Source: CAWGET01 sp963821715 (GTDB lineage Bacteria > Bacteroidota > Ignavibacteria > Ignavibacteriales > Melioribacteraceae). Taken from it: a stretch of 64,000 bases of DNA. Of this stretch, positions 19,201 to 27,963 are shown one piece after another. The first letter of the stretch is position 1; each line of letters begins with the position of its first letter. Location of the stretch: the NCBI GenBank assembly GCA_963821715.1, contig CAWGET010000006.1, forward strand, positions 806,001 to 870,000, written 5' to 3'. The position numbers and the translations under genes are program-made. The notes under the pieces are model-generated. The model did not search any database. It was given only the letters and a program-made list of their open reading frames with translations, and was not told the DNA's origin.

Positions 19201-19875
19201 TTTGATTTTAAAGCGAGAAGCGAAGAAGTTCATTCATTAAAAACGAGTATTAAAAATCTCGGACCAATAAACTCGCTTGCGTATACGGAATTCGAAGAAG
19301 AAAAAGAACGATTAGATTTTCTTTTGAAGCAGCGAGACGATCTTGTAGAATCGCAGGACGATCTTGTAAAAACAATTCACGATATTAATAATACGGCGCT
19401 CAATCTTTTTAAAGAAACATTTGAGCAGATACGCGAAAACTTCATAAATATATTTCATACTCTTTTTGATCCCGGCGACGAAGCAGATTTAAAATTGGAA
19501 GAAGGCGCCGATCCGTTGGAAGCGAAAATTGAGATCATCGCCAAACCTAAAGGAAAACGCCCGACTTCCATCGAACTTTTATCCGGAGGTGAAAAAACTT
19601 TAACAGCAACTGCGCTTCTTTTTGCGATTTATCTTGTGAAGCCGAGTCCCTTTTGTATATTGGACGAAGTAGATGCACCTCTCGACGACGCAAATGTGGA
19701 TAGGTTTACTCATTTGATAAAGGAATTCAGCGCCAATACTCAGTTTATAATGGTTACACACAATAAACGCACAATGGAAGCGGCTGAAAATATGTACGGT
19801 GTTACGATGCAGAACGAGGGAATTTCCAAATTAGTCGCGGTTCAGTTCAACGATCAAATTAAAATTACGGCTTAA
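16282..19875 (+). CDS. smc: Chromosome segregation ATPase SMC
   Basis: Structural maintenance of chromosomes protein that condenses and segregates DNA with ScpA/ScpB. Full length at 1197 residues. Walker A GPNGCGKTN is at 31-39. Long coiled-coil arms (~170-500 and ~680-1020) are strongly glutamate/lysine rich. The hinge lies at ~515-670 and includes GDVVGDNGIVEGGS. The C-terminal head has LLSGGEKTLTATAL and Walker B FCILDEVDAPLDD. The start is TTG at 16282, supported by an AGGGA site and the conserved N-terminus YLSKVEIFGFKSFA. It follows the GH2-like gene by 12 bases and precedes the HAD gene by 2, so it is in a tight operon. Confidence 0.97.
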   Translation: MYLSKVEIFGFKSFANKTVINLNKDITGIVGPNGCGKTNIVDAVRWCLGEQRSSALRSDKMENVIFNGTKDKKPLGMAEVSMTFVNDKGVLPTEYSEVTITRRIFRSGESEYLLNRNICRLKDITNLFMDTGMGTNAYSVIELKMIETILSSKAEERRQMFEEAAGVNKYKLRRRLSLKKLDEVKGDLVRVNDIVSEVEKNVRSLERQAKKADRYNRMNKELSEKEVDLAERELARMTGEKENFNTEKSSAEENKVEFSKTIREFDSELEEKKNIIYDIEDELKEKRNEISKERDRLHEKQRMVYVTRERIKSIKQNLEKYSRELEELKDQKIDTSEILEENRNEIEEIKISLEVKSETLQEQRVKLDESKNLFEQKKEELKGKSGEIFEKFKDISAKENRLSVNKKSLENINQNIEKLNNKIQKLTGDTAKIVGYLEELETEKSDAEKRLQKYESEFLQKQKEKEDILSEIGKLKEEEVEKRSQLHNIRDKIDFFQNLISNFEGVSQGSKILLESEGWTSKEKTLFADVGKSDDKYKFALEASLKNVLNNLLVDSYEDLLTAIDYLKKNDLGKASFILKDEPGKKNRTLLEKISDFNFKRKAKKLSAEPKFIDWAYNLVDTDKKWESYFRLALSKSVITESLEDAMALSKTYPGFNFATLQGDVVGDNGIVEGGSLPKLDETLFGRKQLLTELKDEYPAHEKDLSILKESIFELEEKADSIDLKMISEEGKLIENDINNIEKQINQIEFENKKTSEEIDKSRDETQDLALESNELDNLITALQGEVDEKQRLREIAENELNDLEEEVKKAETDLSFISSEYSQEEIGLERLKGNLRKTEGAISNSEQNLKLIDQNILKRETDINSATSELGILEESLVEFEEEYNEITRVYEKLKTEESEIEERLKESKASASEIEKVLKEIRGERQRVADRIHQIEMKLNEFDFKLENIKNHIREEYNKELELKGFEDLDTFDFKARSEEVHSLKTSIKNLGPINSLAYTEFEEEKERLDFLLKQRDDLVESQDDLVKTIHDINNTALNLFKETFEQIRENFINIFHTLFDPGDEADLKLEEGADPLEAKIEIIAKPKGKRPTSIELLSGGEKTLTATALLFAIYLVKPSPFCILDEVDAPLDDANVDRFTHLIKEFSANTQFIMVTHNKRTMEAAENMYGVTMQNEGISKLVAVQFNDQIKITA

Positions 19876-19877
19876 AA

Positions 19878-20609
19878 ATGAAAATGATAAACCACAAACG
19901 GTTTAAAATATTTTCCGATTTCGACGGAACGATTTCACTGCAGGATGTGGGCGACACGTTATTTAAAAAATTCGGCGACGAAAAAAAAGCTGAAGAAATT
20001 ATTACATCCTGGAAAGAGGATGAGATTGAAGCGCCTGAAATGTGGCGCGGACTTAGCGCGCTTGTCGATTCTTTCGATATGAAAGTGCTTGAAGAATTTT
20101 TGCTTTCAATAAAAATTGATCCGGGCTTCACCGAGCTTGTAAAATTCTGCCGCGAAAATGATCTTGATTTTATGATCCTAAGCGACGGATTTGATTACTA
20201 CATAAATACAATTCTCAAAAATCTCGGAGTTTCAGACTTAAAAATATTTTCTAATGTAATGGAGTTCGGTGAGAAAAATGAACCGATAGTTTCCTTTCCG
20301 CACACCGATGAAGATTGCGGCAAAGGAGCTAACTGCAAGAGGAATCATATTTTAAATAACAGCGGCGACGATGAATTTACTTTTTACATCGGAGACGGAT
20401 TGAGCGACGCTTACGCCGCACAGTTCTGCGATTTTATCTTCGCTAAAGATACGCTGCTTAAGCATTGCGAAAAGAACAGGATCAGTTATTATCCTTACAA
20501 AAGTTTCTTCGATATAAAAGAAAGAATAACCGATCTGCTTCAGAAAAAACGGCTGAGAAAAAGTCATCAAGCCGAGTTAAAACGAAAAGAAATATATATG
20601 CAGGGTTAA
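19878..20609 (+). CDS. HAD-IB phosphatase, MtnX/SerB-like
   Basis: Haloacid dehalogenase family phosphatase of 243 residues. Motif I is SDFDGTIS with nucleophile Asp14 and general acid Asp16. The middle shows LSDGFDYYI, and motif III is GDGLSDAYAA. The overall pattern resembles MtnX (methionine salvage phosphatase) and phosphoserine phosphatases. Cysteines in EDCGKGANCKRN are like those in MtnX-type proteins. No other methionine salvage or serine gene is nearby, so the substrate stays open. It starts two bases after the smc stop and is followed at 3 bases by the methyltransferase. Confidence 0.8.
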   Translation: MKMINHKRFKIFSDFDGTISLQDVGDTLFKKFGDEKKAEEIITSWKEDEIEAPEMWRGLSALVDSFDMKVLEEFLLSIKIDPGFTELVKFCRENDLDFMILSDGFDYYINTILKNLGVSDLKIFSNVMEFGEKNEPIVSFPHTDEDCGKGANCKRNHILNNSGDDEFTFYIGDGLSDAYAAQFCDFIFAKDTLLKHCEKNRISYYPYKSFFDIKERITDLLQKKRLRKSHQAELKRKEIYMQG

Positions 20610-20612
20610 CAG

Positions 20613-21188
20613 ATGAGTTTTGCAAAAAAAGTTTTTAAATACAGAAGCTATACACCGATTCCTTTTTTATTGGTGATGGTGATTTTCCAGGAAGCGACTT
20701 TGACAAGTATGCTCGTAGGATTTTTGATAGCGCTTACCGGCGAATTTTTCCGTCTTTGGGGAGTTGTTTATGCCGGAAGCGAAACACGGACAACCGGCGG
20801 AGTCGGAGGCACATATCTTGTTGTAAGCGGTGCGTTCGCACACGTCCGCAACCCGCTCTATCTTGGCAACATTCTTCTTTATACGGGAATCGGGATAATG
20901 TCAATGGCGCTATTTCCATATCTTCAAATTTTTGCATTCATCTTTTTTTATATTCAGTATTTGATAATTATTGCAGAAGAAGAAAAATATTTACTCGAGA
21001 CGTTCAAGGAAGATTATCAGCATTATTATGATAACGTGCCGCGGTTATTCCCGCGTATTTCTTCCTACAAAACTGAAAGAGTAAAGCAGCCGCCGCTAAA
21101 TATAAAAGCGGGTCTTCGTTCCGAGCGAAGAACCTTGCAGGCGTTTTCATCCGTTGTTATTGTGTTGATTATTCTTTATCTGGTTTAA
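20613..21188 (+). CDS. Membrane methyltransferase of the PEMT/ICMT family
   Basis: The 191-residue integral membrane protein has about four hydrophobic segments. It carries the family signature HVRNPLYLGN and the C-terminal EEEKYLLETFKEDYQHY plus VPRLFPR, which bind S-adenosylmethionine in phospholipid and isoprenylcysteine methyltransferases. The acceptor cannot be told from sequence; a lipid or small isoprenoid-type thiol is likely. Its stop overlaps the first base of the lpxB start, so translation is coupled and a link to envelope lipids is plausible. Confidence 0.8.
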   Translation: MSFAKKVFKYRSYTPIPFLLVMVIFQEATLTSMLVGFLIALTGEFFRLWGVVYAGSETRTTGGVGGTYLVVSGAFAHVRNPLYLGNILLYTGIGIMSMALFPYLQIFAFIFFYIQYLIIIAEEEKYLLETFKEDYQHYYDNVPRLFPRISSYKTERVKQPPLNIKAGLRSERRTLQAFSSVVIVLIILYLV

Positions 21189-22325
21189 TGGTGAAAAGTT
21201 TTTTAATCGTAGCGGGGGAAGTTTCTGGCGATATACACGGCGCGGCATTAATTGAGCAGATGAAATTGATGGAAGACGATGTAACATTTTTCGGGATAGG
21301 CGGCGACAGAATGATAAAAGCCGGACTTAACGCCGAGTATCATATAAAAGATATGGCGTTTTTGGGATTCGCGGAAGTGATAAAACATCTTCCCTTTATA
21401 CGGAGAGTTAAAAAAGATCTTTTAAATATTGTTGAAGAAAAGAATATCCAGAATATAATTCTTATCGATTATCCCGGATTCAATTTGAACATCGCGAAGA
21501 ATTTAAAGAAGATTGGGAAAGAAAATTTTTTATTATATCTCGCCGCAAGTTTGGGCTTGGAGAAAAAAGAGAATTAATACGATAAGAAAAATTGTAGATA
21601 AAATGCTGGTGGTCTTCCCTTTCGAAAAAGATATGTATGTTGAATCTTCGGTAAAAGCAGAGTACGTAGGTCATCCGCTTGTTGAACAAATTGAGGAATA
21701 CAAATATTTAGATAAGAATGAATTATATAAGAAGTTAGCGTTGGATTTTGGCAAAGAAATTTTATTGATTTTGCCGGGTAGCAGAAAACAGGAAGTCGAG
21801 AAAATTTTTCCCGAGGTAATTAAAGCGGCTGAGAAATTGTCGGAAGAGTTTAATCTGCAGACTGTAGTTGCTGCCGGACCTTCTTTCGGCGAAAAATATT
21901 TTTATGATATGACAACGGTGAAAAATTTTAAAATTATAAAGGATCATAATTACGATCTTTTTCGGAATGCGAAGTTCGGAATTATTAAATCGGGTACATC
22001 AACATTGGAAGCGGGACTGTTCGCTCTTCCGCACATTGTTGTTTACAAAACAAACAAACTTACTTTTTGGATCGGCCGCTTAGTCGTTAAAATAAAAAAT
22101 ATAGCTCTTTCAAATATTGTCGGTAATAAAGAAATAGTAAAAGAATTAATCCAAGATGAAGTAAATGCGGAAAATATTTACAGGGAAGTAAAAAATTTAA
22201 TTTCCGATGAAAATAAGTTAGAGGAAATCCGGAAAGGATTATCTGAATTAAAATTGAAATTGGGTAAAGCGGGAGCTTCAAAAAACGCCGCATCTATTAT
22301 TCTAAAAGAAGCTTATGGTTCTTAA
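21188..22325 (+). CDS. lpxB: Lipid-A-disaccharide synthase, apparent frameshift
   Basis: Glycosyltransferase (GT19) that joins lipid X and UDP-diacylglucosamine in lipid A synthesis. N-terminal AGEVSGDIHGA and FFGIGGDRM are diagnostic. The frame breaks at ~21510-21518. The first frame ends after NLKKIGKENFLLY, while skipping one G of GGG continues GKKIFYYISPQVWAWRKKRI, the conserved core of the family. PFEKDMY, VGHPLVEQ, LLILPGSRKQEV and KSGTSTLEAGLF follow. The joined protein has 378 residues, normal length. Since LpxB is usually essential, a sequencing indel is more likely than a true mutation. The DUF374 gene overlaps its end by 11 bases. Confidence 0.93.
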
Positions 22326-22983
22326 AAGTTTGAAGAAACGATTTTTGTGGTTTATGGGAAATCATTTTATTTTTTTTGCGATACAGTTGGTCATCACGAC
22401 ATTAAAAATAAAAACGGAAAATTACGGGGAACTGAAAAAATATTTAGATGATGGTCAGAATGTAATAATAGCTTTTTGGCACGGAACGATGATATTACCC
22501 TGGTATTTTTTTAGAAACAAAAACTTTGCTGGTTTGGTAAGTCAAAGTAAAGATGGTGAAATTCTCGCGCGCGTTTTGAATAGATGGCATTATTCAACAG
22601 GAAGAGGATCGTCTCACAAAGGGGGCAAGGAAGCACTGGAAATATTGATCGATAAAGCCTCGAAAAATTATTCGATAGCAATAACCCCTGACGGACCGAC
22701 AGGACCGGCATTTAAAATGAAAGCCGGAGCCGTGGTAACAGCAAAGAAAACAGGACTGCCGTTATTTTTAATCGGGGCTGCTTACAACAAAAATTTTAAG
22801 TTGAAAAGCTGGGATAAATTTCAAGTTCCACTCCCTTTTTCCGCGGCTGCATTAGTATTTTCTAAAGCTATTTTTGTTGATGAAAATTTAGAATATGAAG
22901 CTGTAAATGATTTGATAAATAATGCAGGCAAGGATTTGAACGATTTACAATTGAAAGCGACCAATATTGTTAAATCTTATTAA
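22315..22983 (+). CDS. DUF374-family acyltransferase-like protein
   Basis: The 222-residue protein matches the DUF374 pattern of lysophospholipid-acyltransferase-like proteins. It shows AFWHGTMILP (the histidine motif), SQSKDGE, GRGSSHKGGKEAL and ITPDGPTGPAFKMKAG. One hydrophobic segment near residues 13-32 suggests an inner membrane anchor. It sits between lpxB and lpxK with overlaps on both sides (11 and 17 bases), so a role in lipid A or Kdo-lipid A modification is likely by context. The acyl donor and acceptor are not known for the family. Confidence 0.85.
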   Translation: MVLKSLKKRFLWFMGNHFIFFAIQLVITTLKIKTENYGELKKYLDDGQNVIIAFWHGTMILPWYFFRNKNFAGLVSQSKDGEILARVLNRWHYSTGRGSSHKGGKEALEILIDKASKNYSIAITPDGPTGPAFKMKAGAVVTAKKTGLPLFLIGAAYNKNFKLKSWDKFQVPLPFSAAALVFSKAIFVDENLEYEAVNDLINNAGKDLNDLQLKATNIVKSY

Positions 22984-24016
22984 AATATTATTATCGCCTG
23001 TGGCGGTAATTTACGCGTTTATAATTAAAACAAGAAATAAGTTCTTTGATAAAAATATTTTTAAAACGAAAAAAGTAAATTCTAAGATTATTTCAATAGG
23101 AAATATAACTGTAGGCGGTTCCGGTAAAACACCTGCTGTAGTTCATATTGTTGAGATACTGAAAAAGTCCGGAATCAAAGTCGGCATTTTAAGCCGCGGA
23201 TACGGGAGAAAAAGCAAAGGTTATTTACTTGTTTCCGACGGTGAAAATTTGAAAACATCTGTAGCTAAAAGCGGTGATGAGATGTATCTTCTCGCTTCGG
23301 AGTGTGAGGTTCCGGCAGCAGTATCGGAAAAAAGAGTTGACGGCGCGAAGAAATTTTTGAAAGATGCTGAGCTCGACGCGATTGTGTTGGACGACGCTTT
23401 TCAGCACAGATGGATTTACCGCGATACGAACATATTAATTTTCGATCAGCGTTTTTTGAATAAAACGGGATCGCTGGAACAAAGTCTTCTTCCGATAGGA
23501 GTAATGCGCGAACCTTTTTCAGCATGCGAAAGAGCTGACGCGATAATTATAAACAGAAAATTTTCGAAGAAAACGGATATTCCTTTTCATATAAAAAAAT
23601 ATCTCGGCGGCAAACCTAGATTCGAGGCGTTTTATAAAGCAGCCGGAATCTACGACGTTAAAACGCATAAGTTTTACAGCATAGAAGAATTTAAGGGGCA
23701 GAAGAGTTTGGTTGTTTGCGGAATAGCGCAGCCGTTTTCTTTTCTTCATATCTTGGAACAGAACAATATTAATATTGATAACAAAATTTTATTTACTGAT
23801 CATAGGAATTATACAAATAAAGATATACAGCAAATACGCAAAAAGTTTTATGATTCCAACTCATTTTCGGTATTAACAACTCAGAAAGACGCGGTAAAAC
23901 TTACAAACTATTCGCGTGAGTTGGATGATATAGATATCTATTATCTAAAAATAGAGATGCATATTGAAAATGAAGAGGAATTCGAGAAATTCATTTTAAA
24001 ATTTTTAAATAACTAA
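22967..24016 (+). CDS. lpxK: Tetraacyldisaccharide 4'-kinase
   Basis: Phosphorylates the 4' position of the lipid A disaccharide, making lipid IVA, at the inner membrane. Walker A is GNITVGGSGKTP at residues 45-56. Other family motifs are ILSRGYGR, SGDEMYLLA, DDAFQHRW and LPIGVMREP. An N-terminal hydrophobic segment (~7-20) fits membrane association. The start is TTG at 22967 inside the previous gene, which preserves the family-typical LIKILLSPVAVIYAF. At 349 residues it is full length. It closes the lpxB-DUF374-lpxK operon. Confidence 0.94.
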   Translation: MLNLIKILLSPVAVIYAFIIKTRNKFFDKNIFKTKKVNSKIISIGNITVGGSGKTPAVVHIVEILKKSGIKVGILSRGYGRKSKGYLLVSDGENLKTSVAKSGDEMYLLASECEVPAAVSEKRVDGAKKFLKDAELDAIVLDDAFQHRWIYRDTNILIFDQRFLNKTGSLEQSLLPIGVMREPFSACERADAIIINRKFSKKTDIPFHIKKYLGGKPRFEAFYKAAGIYDVKTHKFYSIEEFKGQKSLVVCGIAQPFSFLHILEQNNINIDNKILFTDHRNYTNKDIQQIRKKFYDSNSFSVLTTQKDAVKLTNYSRELDDIDIYYLKIEMHIENEEEFEKFILKFLNN

Positions 24017-24050
24017 ACATAGAATAATATAATCAATTGGAGGACGTTTA

Positions 24051-26837
24051 ATGTCTAAAGCAAAGAGTAAAAAATATGTTTATTTCTTTGGCGGTAAAAA
24101 AGCCGACGGCAAAGCAGGAATGAAAGAACTGCTTGGCGGTAAAGGTGCTAACCTGGCGGAGATGGTAAATATTGGATTACCCGTACCGGCTGGATTTACC
24201 ATTACCACCGACGTGTGTACTTATTACTTCGATAACAATGAAAAATATCCGAAGGAATTGAAGAAAGAAGTTAACGAATCGCTGAAAAAAGTTGAAAAAA
24301 TAATGGGAGCGAAATTCGGCGATGTAAAAAATCCGCTTCTCGTTTCGGTACGAAGCGGCGCCCGCGCTTCTATGCCCGGAATGATGGACACGATACTTAA
24401 CTTAGGTTTGAACGACGAAACCGTAAAAGGATTGATTGATAAAACAGATAACCCGAGATTTGCCTACGACTCCTACAGAAGATTTGTGGCGATGTACGGC
24501 GATGTAGTACTTGGCCTTAAACCCGTGGATAAACACGATGAAGATCCTTTTGAAGTTATACTCGATAAAAAGAAAAAAGCGAACAAAGTAACCAAAGACA
24601 CCGAACTCACAACCGAACAGCTGCAGGAGTTGGTTCAGGAATATAAAGCGGCGATAAAAGAAAAAACGGGGCACGAGTTTCCGGAAGATCCGATGGAACA
24701 AATGTGGGGCGCAATCGGTGCTGTATTTAGTTCCTGGATGAACGAACGCGCGATAGTTTACAGAAAATTAAATAATATTCCCGCCGAATGGGGAACAGCA
24801 GTAAATGTCCAGTCAATGGTATTCGGAAATATGGGCGAAGACTCGGGAACCGGAGTTGCATTTACACGCGACCCGGCAGCAGGCAATAATGTTTTCTACG
24901 GAGAATATTTATTTAACGCGCAGGGCGAGGATGTAGTCGCAGGAACAAGAACTCCCCTTCCAATTTCCGATCTAAAAAAAGATGATCCGAAAATTTATAA
25001 AGAGCTGGATGACATCCGCGCTAAACTTGAACAGCATTACAAAGATATGATGGATGTTGAGTTCACTATTCAGCAGGGAAAACTTTGGATGCTTCAGGCT
25101 CGCGTAGGTAAAAGAACCGGTTTCGCGGCAATTCGAATTGCGGTGGATATGGTAAGAGAAAAATTGATTTCTAAGGAAGAAGCTCTATTGAGAATTGAAC
25201 CGAACCAGTTAAATCAATTACTTCGTCCTATCTTCGATCTTGAACAAAAGAAAAAAGCGATAGACGAAGGGAAACTTTTAGCAAAAGGATTGAATGCCGG
25301 ACCGGGAGCTGCATCGGGAAGAATTGCTTTCTCCGCACACGACGCGCAGGAAATGGCAGCAAAGGGAGAAAAAGTTATCCTTACTAGAATCGAAACTTCT
25401 CCCGAAGATATAAAAGGAATGAACGCGGCAGACGGTATTTTAACCGCAAGAGGCGGAATGACTTCCCACGCGGCGCTTGTTGCCCGCCAGATGGGGAAAG
25501 TTTGCGTTGCCGGAGTAAGCTCGTTAAATCTTAATTATAAAAAAGGTGAACTCAGAGTCGAAGGTTCAAATCAGCTACTGAAAGAAGGCGATTACATTTC
25601 GATTGACGGAACTACAGGCGAAGTGATTGCGGGTGAAATTCAGACTAAACCTTCGGAAGTTATTCAGGTTCTCATTACAAAAGAGATGGATCCGAAAAAA
25701 TCCGAAGTATTCAAAACTTATAAAGATCTGATGAGTTGGGCTGATAAAGCAAGAACGATGAAAGTGAGAACAAACGCCGATCAGCCGGATCAATCTGCAA
25801 ATGCAATTGCTTTCGGAGCTGAAGGAATAGGACTCTGCCGCACCGAACATATGTTCTTCGGCGGAGACAGAATTACAGCCGTAAGGGAAATGATTCTTTC
25901 AGATACCGAAGAAGATAGAAGAAAAGCGCTTAATAAATTACTACCGCTTCAGCGTGAAGACTTTAAGGGAATATTTGAAGTTATGGCCGGAAGACCTGTT
26001 ACAATCAGAACCTTGGATCCGCCGCTTCACGAATTTTTACCGCACGAGCCCAAAGATATTAAAGAAGTGGCAAAATCGTTGAACATTTCGGAAAAGAAAA
26101 TAAAAGAAAAAATGGAAGCGCTATCTGAATTCAATCCGATGCTCGGATTCAGAGGATGCCGTTTGGGCGTTTTATATCCTGAAATAACCGAGATGCAGGC
26201 ACGTGCAATTTTTGAAGCTGCGCTAGAAGTAAAAGAAGAAGGCGGAAAAGTTTCACCTGAAATTATGATCCCGCTTGTAAGTACACTCGCGGAATTGAAA
26301 CTTCAGGAAGATATTGTAAGACGGGTTGCTAAAGATGTCTTCAAAGAAAAAGGAAAGAAACTTAATTATTTGGTCGGAACTATGATTGAACTTCCAAGAG
26401 CCGCTTTAACCGCAAATGAGATAGCGGAAAGCGCGGAATTCTTCAGCTTCGGCACAAATGATTTAACCCAAACAACATTCGGTCTTTCACGCGATGATGC
26501 CGGAAAATTCCTGCCAGTTTATGTTGAAAGAGATATTCTTCCGAGAGATCCTTTTGAAAGCCTGGATCAATCCGGTGTTGGACAGTTAGTTGAAATAGGA
26601 ACAAAGAAAGGAAGATCGGTAAAAGAAAATCTAAAAGTAGGAATTTGCGGCGAGCACGGCGGCGATCCTGAATCTGTTGAGTTCTGCCACAGAACCGGTT
26701 TGGACTATGTAAGCTGTTCTCCATTCCGTGTTCCGATAGCGAGACTTGCCGCTGCCAGAGCCGCTTTACGCGATCAGAAGAAACCGACGACAGTAAAAAA
26801 GTCCGACAAAAAGAAAAAATCATCTAAAAAGAAATAA
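24051..26837 (+). CDS. ppdK: Pyruvate, phosphate dikinase
   Basis: Interconverts pyruvate, ATP and phosphate with phosphoenolpyruvate, AMP and pyrophosphate. At 928 residues it has all three domains. The N-terminal ATP-grasp domain opens GGKGANLAEM and has SVRSGARASMPGMMDT. The phosphohistidine domain has TARGGMTSHAALVARQ with catalytic His473. The C-terminal PEP barrel has GLCRTEHMFF, GFRGCRLG, FSFGTNDLTQTTFG and GICGEHGGDP. The last ~20 residues form an unusual lysine/serine tail (KKSDKKKKSSKKK). A GGAGG site precedes the ATG, and a terminator-like hairpin follows. Confidence 0.97.
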   Translation: MSKAKSKKYVYFFGGKKADGKAGMKELLGGKGANLAEMVNIGLPVPAGFTITTDVCTYYFDNNEKYPKELKKEVNESLKKVEKIMGAKFGDVKNPLLVSVRSGARASMPGMMDTILNLGLNDETVKGLIDKTDNPRFAYDSYRRFVAMYGDVVLGLKPVDKHDEDPFEVILDKKKKANKVTKDTELTTEQLQELVQEYKAAIKEKTGHEFPEDPMEQMWGAIGAVFSSWMNERAIVYRKLNNIPAEWGTAVNVQSMVFGNMGEDSGTGVAFTRDPAAGNNVFYGEYLFNAQGEDVVAGTRTPLPISDLKKDDPKIYKELDDIRAKLEQHYKDMMDVEFTIQQGKLWMLQARVGKRTGFAAIRIAVDMVREKLISKEEALLRIEPNQLNQLLRPIFDLEQKKKAIDEGKLLAKGLNAGPGAASGRIAFSAHDAQEMAAKGEKVILTRIETSPEDIKGMNAADGILTARGGMTSHAALVARQMGKVCVAGVSSLNLNYKKGELRVEGSNQLLKEGDYISIDGTTGEVIAGEIQTKPSEVIQVLITKEMDPKKSEVFKTYKDLMSWADKARTMKVRTNADQPDQSANAIAFGAEGIGLCRTEHMFFGGDRITAVREMILSDTEEDRRKALNKLLPLQREDFKGIFEVMAGRPVTIRTLDPPLHEFLPHEPKDIKEVAKSLNISEKKIKEKMEALSEFNPMLGFRGCRLGVLYPEITEMQARAIFEAALEVKEEGGKVSPEIMIPLVSTLAELKLQEDIVRRVAKDVFKEKGKKLNYLVGTMIELPRAALTANEIAESAEFFSFGTNDLTQTTFGLSRDDAGKFLPVYVERDILPRDPFESLDQSGVGQLVEIGTKKGRSVKENLKVGICGEHGGDPESVEFCHRTGLDYVSCSPFRVPIARLAAARAALRDQKKPTTVKKSDKKKKSSKKK

Positions 26838-26855
26838 GATGTTATGCGATACAGT

Positions 26856-26875
26856 CCCGGAATTATTATTCCGGG
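26856..26875 (+). terminator. Terminator-like hairpin after ppdK
   Basis: CCCGGAAT and ATTCCGGG form a perfect 8-base stem with a four-base loop, 18 bases after the ppdK stop. The following tract is T-rich but interrupted. Confidence 0.6.
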
Positions 26876-26924
26876 ATTCGCTTTAATTTAATTGTGTTTT
26901 TGATAAGTGGAGATGGGAGAGAGA

Positions 26925-27962
26925 ATGAAACTGTCTGACTTCAAATATAACTTGCCTAAAACGGCTATTGCGAAATATCCGTCGGAACCGAGAGACCAGG
27001 CAAAGTTAATGGTTGTTGATAGAAAAACTGGAAATTTAGAGCATAAACAATTTACTGATGTTGTTGATTATATGTCCAAGGGCGACGTCTTAGTTGTTAA
27101 CGAAACTAAAGTGTTACAGGCGAGACTTTACGGAAATAAAGAAAGAACCAATGCAAAGATTGAAGTTTTTGTTCTAAGAGAATTAAATAAAGAAGAAAAT
27201 ATTTGGGATGTGATAGTAGATCCCGCGCGAAAGGTTAGAATTGGCAACAGAATTTATTTTAATGATAAACTCTGGTGCGAAGTAATTGATAACACAACGT
27301 CCCGCGGAAGGACAGTTCGTTTCAATGAAGATGCGGGTGATATATTCAAGGCGATTGAGAAAATCGGTTTAACTCCGCTTCCGCCTTATATTAAGCGCGA
27401 CGTTGAAAATGACGACAGGCAGAATTATCAAACCGTTTTTGCGAAAACAGATGGTTCAGTTGCTGCTCCGACTGCCGGACTCCATTTTACGAAAGAACTC
27501 CTTTCAAAGATAAAGAAGAAAGGGATTAAAGTGGCTACTGTTACCCTTCATATCGGACTCGGTACATTCCGTCCTGTAGAAGTGGAAGATCTAACCAAAC
27601 ACAAAATGGATTCTGAATATTTTGAGATTCCGGATGACGCGTCCGATGCAATAAACAAAGCTCTCGAGAACAAGAAAAATGTTTTCGTAGTCGGCACAAG
27701 CACAACGCGTGCGCTGGAAAGCGCTGTAACAGCAGAAGGTTTCGTTAAGCCGATAAGCGGATGGACGGATAAATTTATTTACCCGCCTTACGATTTCAAG
27801 ATCACTAAAAAATTAATAACTAATTTTCATCAGCCCGAATCTACGCTTCTTATTTTAACTGCAGCTTTCGGCGATTACGATCTGATAATGAAAAGCTATA
27901 GGAAAGCTATGAAGGAAGGTTATAAATTTTTAAGCTACGGCGATGGAATGCTGATTCTCTAA
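26925..27962 (+). CDS. queA: tRNA ribosyltransferase-isomerase QueA
   Basis: Transfers and isomerises the ribosyl part of S-adenosylmethionine to make epoxyqueuosine in tRNA. Motifs seen are AKYPSEPRDQAKLM near the start, GDVLVVNETKVLQARL, PLPPYIKR, TVFAKTDGSVAAPTAGLHFT and IGLGTFRPVE, then FHQPESTLLIL near the end. The ATG at 26925 is preferred over GTG 26907 and ATG 26913 because GGGAGA lies just upstream and the family begins MKLSDFKYNLP. From there the protein has 345 residues. ispD follows with one base between. Confidence 0.95.
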   Translation: MKLSDFKYNLPKTAIAKYPSEPRDQAKLMVVDRKTGNLEHKQFTDVVDYMSKGDVLVVNETKVLQARLYGNKERTNAKIEVFVLRELNKEENIWDVIVDPARKVRIGNRIYFNDKLWCEVIDNTTSRGRTVRFNEDAGDIFKAIEKIGLTPLPPYIKRDVENDDRQNYQTVFAKTDGSVAAPTAGLHFTKELLSKIKKKGIKVATVTLHIGLGTFRPVEVEDLTKHKMDSEYFEIPDDASDAINKALENKKNVFVVGTSTTRALESAVTAEGFVKPISGWTDKFIYPPYDFKITKKLITNFHQPESTLLILTAAFGDYDLIMKSYRKAMKEGYKFLSYGDGMLIL

Positions 27963-27963
27963 A

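Noticed and set aside
5158..21530. Programmed ribosomal frameshifting as the main explanation for the frame breaks
   Set aside because: Five sites in unrelated housekeeping genes and no known recoding signal at them favour indel errors; kept only as an alternative.
24402..24701. Antisense frame within ppdK
   Set aside because: It is a shadow of a full-length, well-conserved enzyme.
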